Assembly: GCF_041749095.1 (NCBI RefSeq)
Contig: NZ_JBGTCA010000166.1
Span: 1 to 25,977, forward strand
Source of the DNA: Aquiflexum sp041749095
Lineage (GTDB): Bacteria; Bacteroidota; Bacteroidia; Cytophagales; Cyclobacteriaceae
Direction of reading: 5' to 3'
DNA: 25,977 nt
Each line of letters starts with the position of its first letter. Position 1 is the first letter of the stretch. Made by a program: the position numbers and the translations under genes. Positions 23,270-25,977 of the stretch are shown here, in pieces. Under the pieces are notes generated by a model. It made no database searches. It was not told the origin of the DNA and worked only from the letters and a program-made list of their open reading frames with translations.

Positions 23270-24160
23270 ATGCGTATCCTTTTAGTGTTTCTGTCAGTAG
23301 TATTTCTATTATTAATTTCCTGTTCCAAACCACAGCGTCAGGATATAGATTTTAAGGCTTGGGGAGATTATTGGTTTCAGGGAAAGGCTGAAATCTCAAG
23401 TTTTGATCTGGAACAGTACCGATATGGAGAACCCCGAACGGGTGAGGCGGTGCTTATTTTTGTGACAGAGGAATTTTCCAGAAAAAACCATGTCAAGCTT
23501 GATCAGCCCGATCAAGCAGGTTCGGATAAGGTGTCTGTGATCAAAATGAACCAAACAAGGGATTTTGTGACCGGAATTTACCCTTATCATATGATGCTGT
23601 CAGTTTTTACCCCGACCAAAGAACAAAACAACAGCCTAAAAATCACCGCAAGTTCGCAGGAATGGTGTGGTCAAACTTTCACACAGCTCAACCTAAATAG
23701 TACGGAAAGCTATAAAGGGAAGATTTTTTCCTATTTCGAAAAAGAAGGTGATGATAGCTTTTCATTTACAGGAATATCAGAAGATGAGCTTTGGAATCTG
23801 ATCAGAATCAATCCCAATCAAATCCCGATTGGAAGTGTCAACATGATGCCATCACTCTTTTACCAGAGGTTCACCCATAAGGAGTTCCAATCAGACGAGG
23901 CATTTATCAGAATAATAGATATCACCAACAACCGAAGCCAATTGGTAGTCACATATAGTTCCGGTATCAGGGAATTAAAGATTGATTTTGAAAAAGTATT
24001 TCCCTATCAGATTATGGGTTGGGAGGAAAGTCAGACCAGACAGGATGGCACCAAAGAAATCAGTGTAGCTAAAAGGAAAGGTTTGAAAATTGTGGACTAT
24101 TGGACCAAAAATAAAACGGAAGATGCGTTTTTGAGAAAAGAATTGAATCTGAATTATTAA
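23270..24160 (+). CDS. Conserved Bacteroidota lipoprotein, often labelled 'Maf-like'
   Basis: A 296-residue protein beginning with a signal peptide and lipobox LISC (cysteine 18), so it is a periplasmic or outer-membrane lipoprotein. Recognisable stretches are YWFQGKAEISSFDLEQYRYG, GEAVLIFVTEEFS, TGIYPYHMMLSVFTP and SSQEWCGQTF. From memory, relatives in this phylum carry the automatic name 'septum formation inhibitor Maf', but the sequence has none of the motifs of the real Maf nucleotide pyrophosphatase and is exported, so that name should not be used. Function is unknown. It follows the collagen-like gene by 37 bases and is probably in the same transcript. Confidence 0.8.
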   Translation: MRILLVFLSVVFLLLISCSKPQRQDIDFKAWGDYWFQGKAEISSFDLEQYRYGEPRTGEAVLIFVTEEFSRKNHVKLDQPDQAGSDKVSVIKMNQTRDFVTGIYPYHMMLSVFTPTKEQNNSLKITASSQEWCGQTFTQLNLNSTESYKGKIFSYFEKEGDDSFSFTGISEDELWNLIRINPNQIPIGSVNMMPSLFYQRFTHKEFQSDEAFIRIIDITNNRSQLVVTYSSGIRELKIDFEKVFPYQIMGWEESQTRQDGTKEISVAKRKGLKIVDYWTKNKTEDAFLRKELNLNY

Positions 24161-24296
24161 ATCCAATAATCGCAACATACCCGGAATTTTGTTTTTCATA
24201 AATATTTTAAAGTGGTTTGGACATCAAGTTATTTAGATAATTGCATATATTGCTTTGAAAAATTATTCATGTTTTTAAGCCTAAATTGATTAAATC

Positions 24297-24629
24297 ATGC
24301 CAAATCGACCAATTACCATTGAAGGAATTGATTCCAACGGTGGTCTAATCCTTTCAGATAGGGGGAAAACTGAAGTAGATCCGGGTGACACGGTGACCTG
24401 GATAATCAGTCCCCGCTCAGGTGTAAAAGAAATCACAGGCATCATCAACAATTCGGACATAAACATTTTCAGTGAAGGCCCCTCAAGAGTCGGGAATTCG
24501 AATAACTGGAAAGGTACAGTTGATCCCAATATCCCTAGAGGTTCTGAGGAAGATTATGACATTGCCTATGTCAAAAACGGATCTCCAACCAACAGGATGT
24601 TTGATCCCAAGATTTCGGTTAGAATATAA
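24297..24629 (+). CDS. Small hypothetical protein, beta-rich
   Basis: A 110-residue protein that I do not recognise. It has no signal peptide or membrane segment. The pattern of alternating hydrophobic residues with DPGDTVTWIISP, a motif shape common in immunoglobulin-like or cupredoxin-like sandwiches, suggests an all-beta fold, but the copper ligands of cupredoxins are not evident. It ends eight bases before the start of the cyclase gene, so the two are likely cotranscribed, and it follows the Maf-like lipoprotein after 136 bases. A role as a partner of the TPR-cyclase is only a guess from position. Confidence 0.6.
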   Translation: MPNRPITIEGIDSNGGLILSDRGKTEVDPGDTVTWIISPRSGVKEITGIINNSDINIFSEGPSRVGNSNNWKGTVDPNIPRGSEEDYDIAYVKNGSPTNRMFDPKISVRI

Positions 24630-24637
24630 GGTGTTTT

Positions 24638-25977
24638 ATGATTTCCAAAATGAGTCATGCTTTCTCATTTCTTTTGATTTTTTGGCATTTTATAAACCCG
24701 GCGTTTGCTCAAGACCAAAAAGTGGCAGACAGCCTTTCCATAATATACAGGCAAGGCTTGTTGGCTGATTCTGAAAAACTTGAATTGTTAGAGGAATTAT
24801 CATTCAATGAAATGAAAGATCTTCAGCAAGCTGTAAAATATGCCGAAGAACTGATTTTACTTTCCAAAGAACTGGAAGAACCTATCTTTGAGCAAAAAGG
24901 CTATTTTCTGAAGGGAAACCATAAAAGAAAAATGGGGGAACTGGATGAAGCATTGGATGCCTATATCAAAAGTGGAGAAGCTGCCGGAAATGCCAATTCC
25001 TTACGGGCTGAAGGGATAACCTATGGTGCGATTGCAGATATTTATTCTGTTTCCAATAACCATAGCAATGCCATGCTTTATTACCGTAAATCCATTTCTG
25101 TTTTAAGAAAATCTGATGATTCTATTGCATTGGCATCCTCCATCCTGAACGCAGGAGATGAATTTCTGCACAGGGATATGTTTGATTCTGCCTATGCTTA
25201 CTTCAACGAATCAAGTCTCATTTTCGAAAAATTGAATTACCTGACAGGGAAGGCCTATAGCTTGGGCAATATCGGGATGGTCTATGCCAATACAGGACAA
25301 AGGGACTTGGCTGAAAAAAACATCAATGAAGCCATTCAGATCTTGGAAGAGATGGAAGATCACTATCCTATATGTGTTTATCTGATATATATGTCCGATA
25401 TCTATTCCGAAAAAGGTGATGAAGCTACCTCCATGGAATATGCACTCAGAAGTCTGCAACTGGCAGAAACCCACGGGCTCAAAGAACAAATATCAAATGC
25501 AAACCTGAAACTTTCTGAATTTTATGAAAAGTCCGGAAATCCTGAAGAATCTCTCAAATACTATAAAAACCATATCGCCTTCAGGGACAGTGTCAATAAT
25601 TTAATGACTATACAGAACATAGCTGATCTGAGGACAGATTTTGAAGTTGCACAAAAACAGGCAGAAGTGGATTTGCTCAATCAGACCAAAAGAACCCAAC
25701 GGATTATTATGATTGCTCTGATTGTCATTGTTTTTTTGGGCGCAATTATTTTGGGAACCTTGTATTGGTATTTCAAGAATATTCAGAGAGAAAAGAAAAT
25801 TTCGGAAAAATTGCTGCTCAATATCCTACCGGTTCAAACTGCCAAAGAATTGAAATTAAATGGCAAAGTAGAGGCAGTCAAATTTGAAAAAGTAACGGTA
25901 CTGTTTACCGATTTCGTGGAATTTTCACTGTATGCTAAAAAAATAGAATCCAAGCAACTGGTAAAAAGCATTGATTA
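24638..25977 (+). CDS. TPR-transmembrane-class III adenylate/guanylate cyclase (5' part)
   Basis: An open frame running off the window end, 446 codons seen. It starts MISKMSHAFSFLLIFWHF, a signal peptide ending near AFAQ, then about five or six TPRs (about 30-335, for example SLGNIGMVYANTGQRDLAEK), a coiled-coil-prone stretch, one membrane helix (RIIMIALIVIVFLGAIILGT, about 350-370) and the beginning of a class III nucleotidyl cyclase domain with KVTVLFTDFVEFS, whose Asp is the first metal-binding residue. The preceding EKLLLNILPVQTAKELKLNG is the usual linker of such cyclases. The design is a periplasmic TPR sensor with a cytoplasmic cyclase. The substrate-specifying residues lie beyond the window, so cAMP versus cGMP is undecided. 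Confidence 0.88.
   Translation, partial: MISKMSHAFSFLLIFWHFINPAFAQDQKVADSLSIIYRQGLLADSEKLELLEELSFNEMKDLQQAVKYAEELILLSKELEEPIFEQKGYFLKGNHKRKMGELDEALDAYIKSGEAAGNANSLRAEGITYGAIADIYSVSNNHSNAMLYYRKSISVLRKSDDSIALASSILNAGDEFLHRDMFDSAYAYFNESSLIFEKLNYLTGKAYSLGNIGMVYANTGQRDLAEKNINEAIQILEEMEDHYPICVYLIYMSDIYSEKGDEATSMEYALRSLQLAETHGLKEQISNANLKLSEFYEKSGNPEESLKYYKNHIAFRDSVNNLMTIQNIADLRTDFEVAQKQAEVDLLNQTKRTQRIIMIALIVIVFLGAIILGTLYWYFKNIQREKKISEKLLLNILPVQTAKELKLNGKVEAVKFEKVTVLFTDFVEFSLYAKKIESKQLVKSID

Noticed and set aside
23270..24160. Annotation as septum-formation inhibitor Maf
   Set aside because: The protein is a lipoprotein without the nucleotide-binding motifs of Maf; the name appears to be an inherited mislabel.

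Overview
The window looks like the chromosome of a member of the Bacteroidota, probably Cytophagales and close to Cyclobacteriaceae. This is inferred, not measured. The support is: AT-leaning DNA, SusC-free but lipoprotein-rich gene content with Bacteroidota-style lipoboxes (SSC followed by acidic residues), a bifunctional HisB, a DcsG-like ATP-grasp protein and a 'Maf-like' lipoprotein of kinds I associate with this phylum, and several families of short dispersed hairpin repeats. No rRNA, tRNA, CRISPR, prophage or intact insertion sequence was seen.

Layout. 1-4.2 kb: a NamZ/DUF1343 muramidase (minus), a LolC/E-type ABC permease (plus), a polyprenol-phosphate mannosyltransferase-like GT2 (minus, overlapping the permease tail to tail) and an ATP-grasp ligase (plus). 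4.2-7.15 kb: a REP-like repeat spacer, a TPR lipoprotein (minus), then a two-gene plus-strand unit: a small membrane protein with an HMA-like domain and a lipoprotein made of two tandem truncated-haemoglobin domains. 7.15-12.9 kb: a minus-strand histidine cluster hisG-hisD-hisC-hisB. hisD and hisC overlap, but the other gaps are filled with period-7 repeat arrays and palindromic dispersed elements. 13.2-15.6 kb: an ECF sigma factor and a ppx/gppA gene (minus) broken by one in-frame TAA. 15.8-21 kb: a beta-propeller lipoprotein, an SLC12-like transporter (minus) and an acyl-lipid/acyl-CoA desaturase. 21.1-26 kb: a 3-mercaptopyruvate-type sulfurtransferase, a collagen-like lipoprotein, a Maf-like lipoprotein, a small unknown protein and the 5' part of a TPR-transmembrane-class III nucleotidyl cyclase cut by the window end.

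How they work together. hisGDCB supply four proteins of histidine synthesis (steps 1, 6-10 in part); hisH, hisA, hisF and hisI/E are not here. The other genes are mostly single envelope, lipid or signalling genes without a shared pathway. The most unusual items are the double-globin lipoprotein, the heptanucleotide arrays abutting stop codons across the his region, the ppx nonsense codon, and the collagen-like lipoprotein locus.
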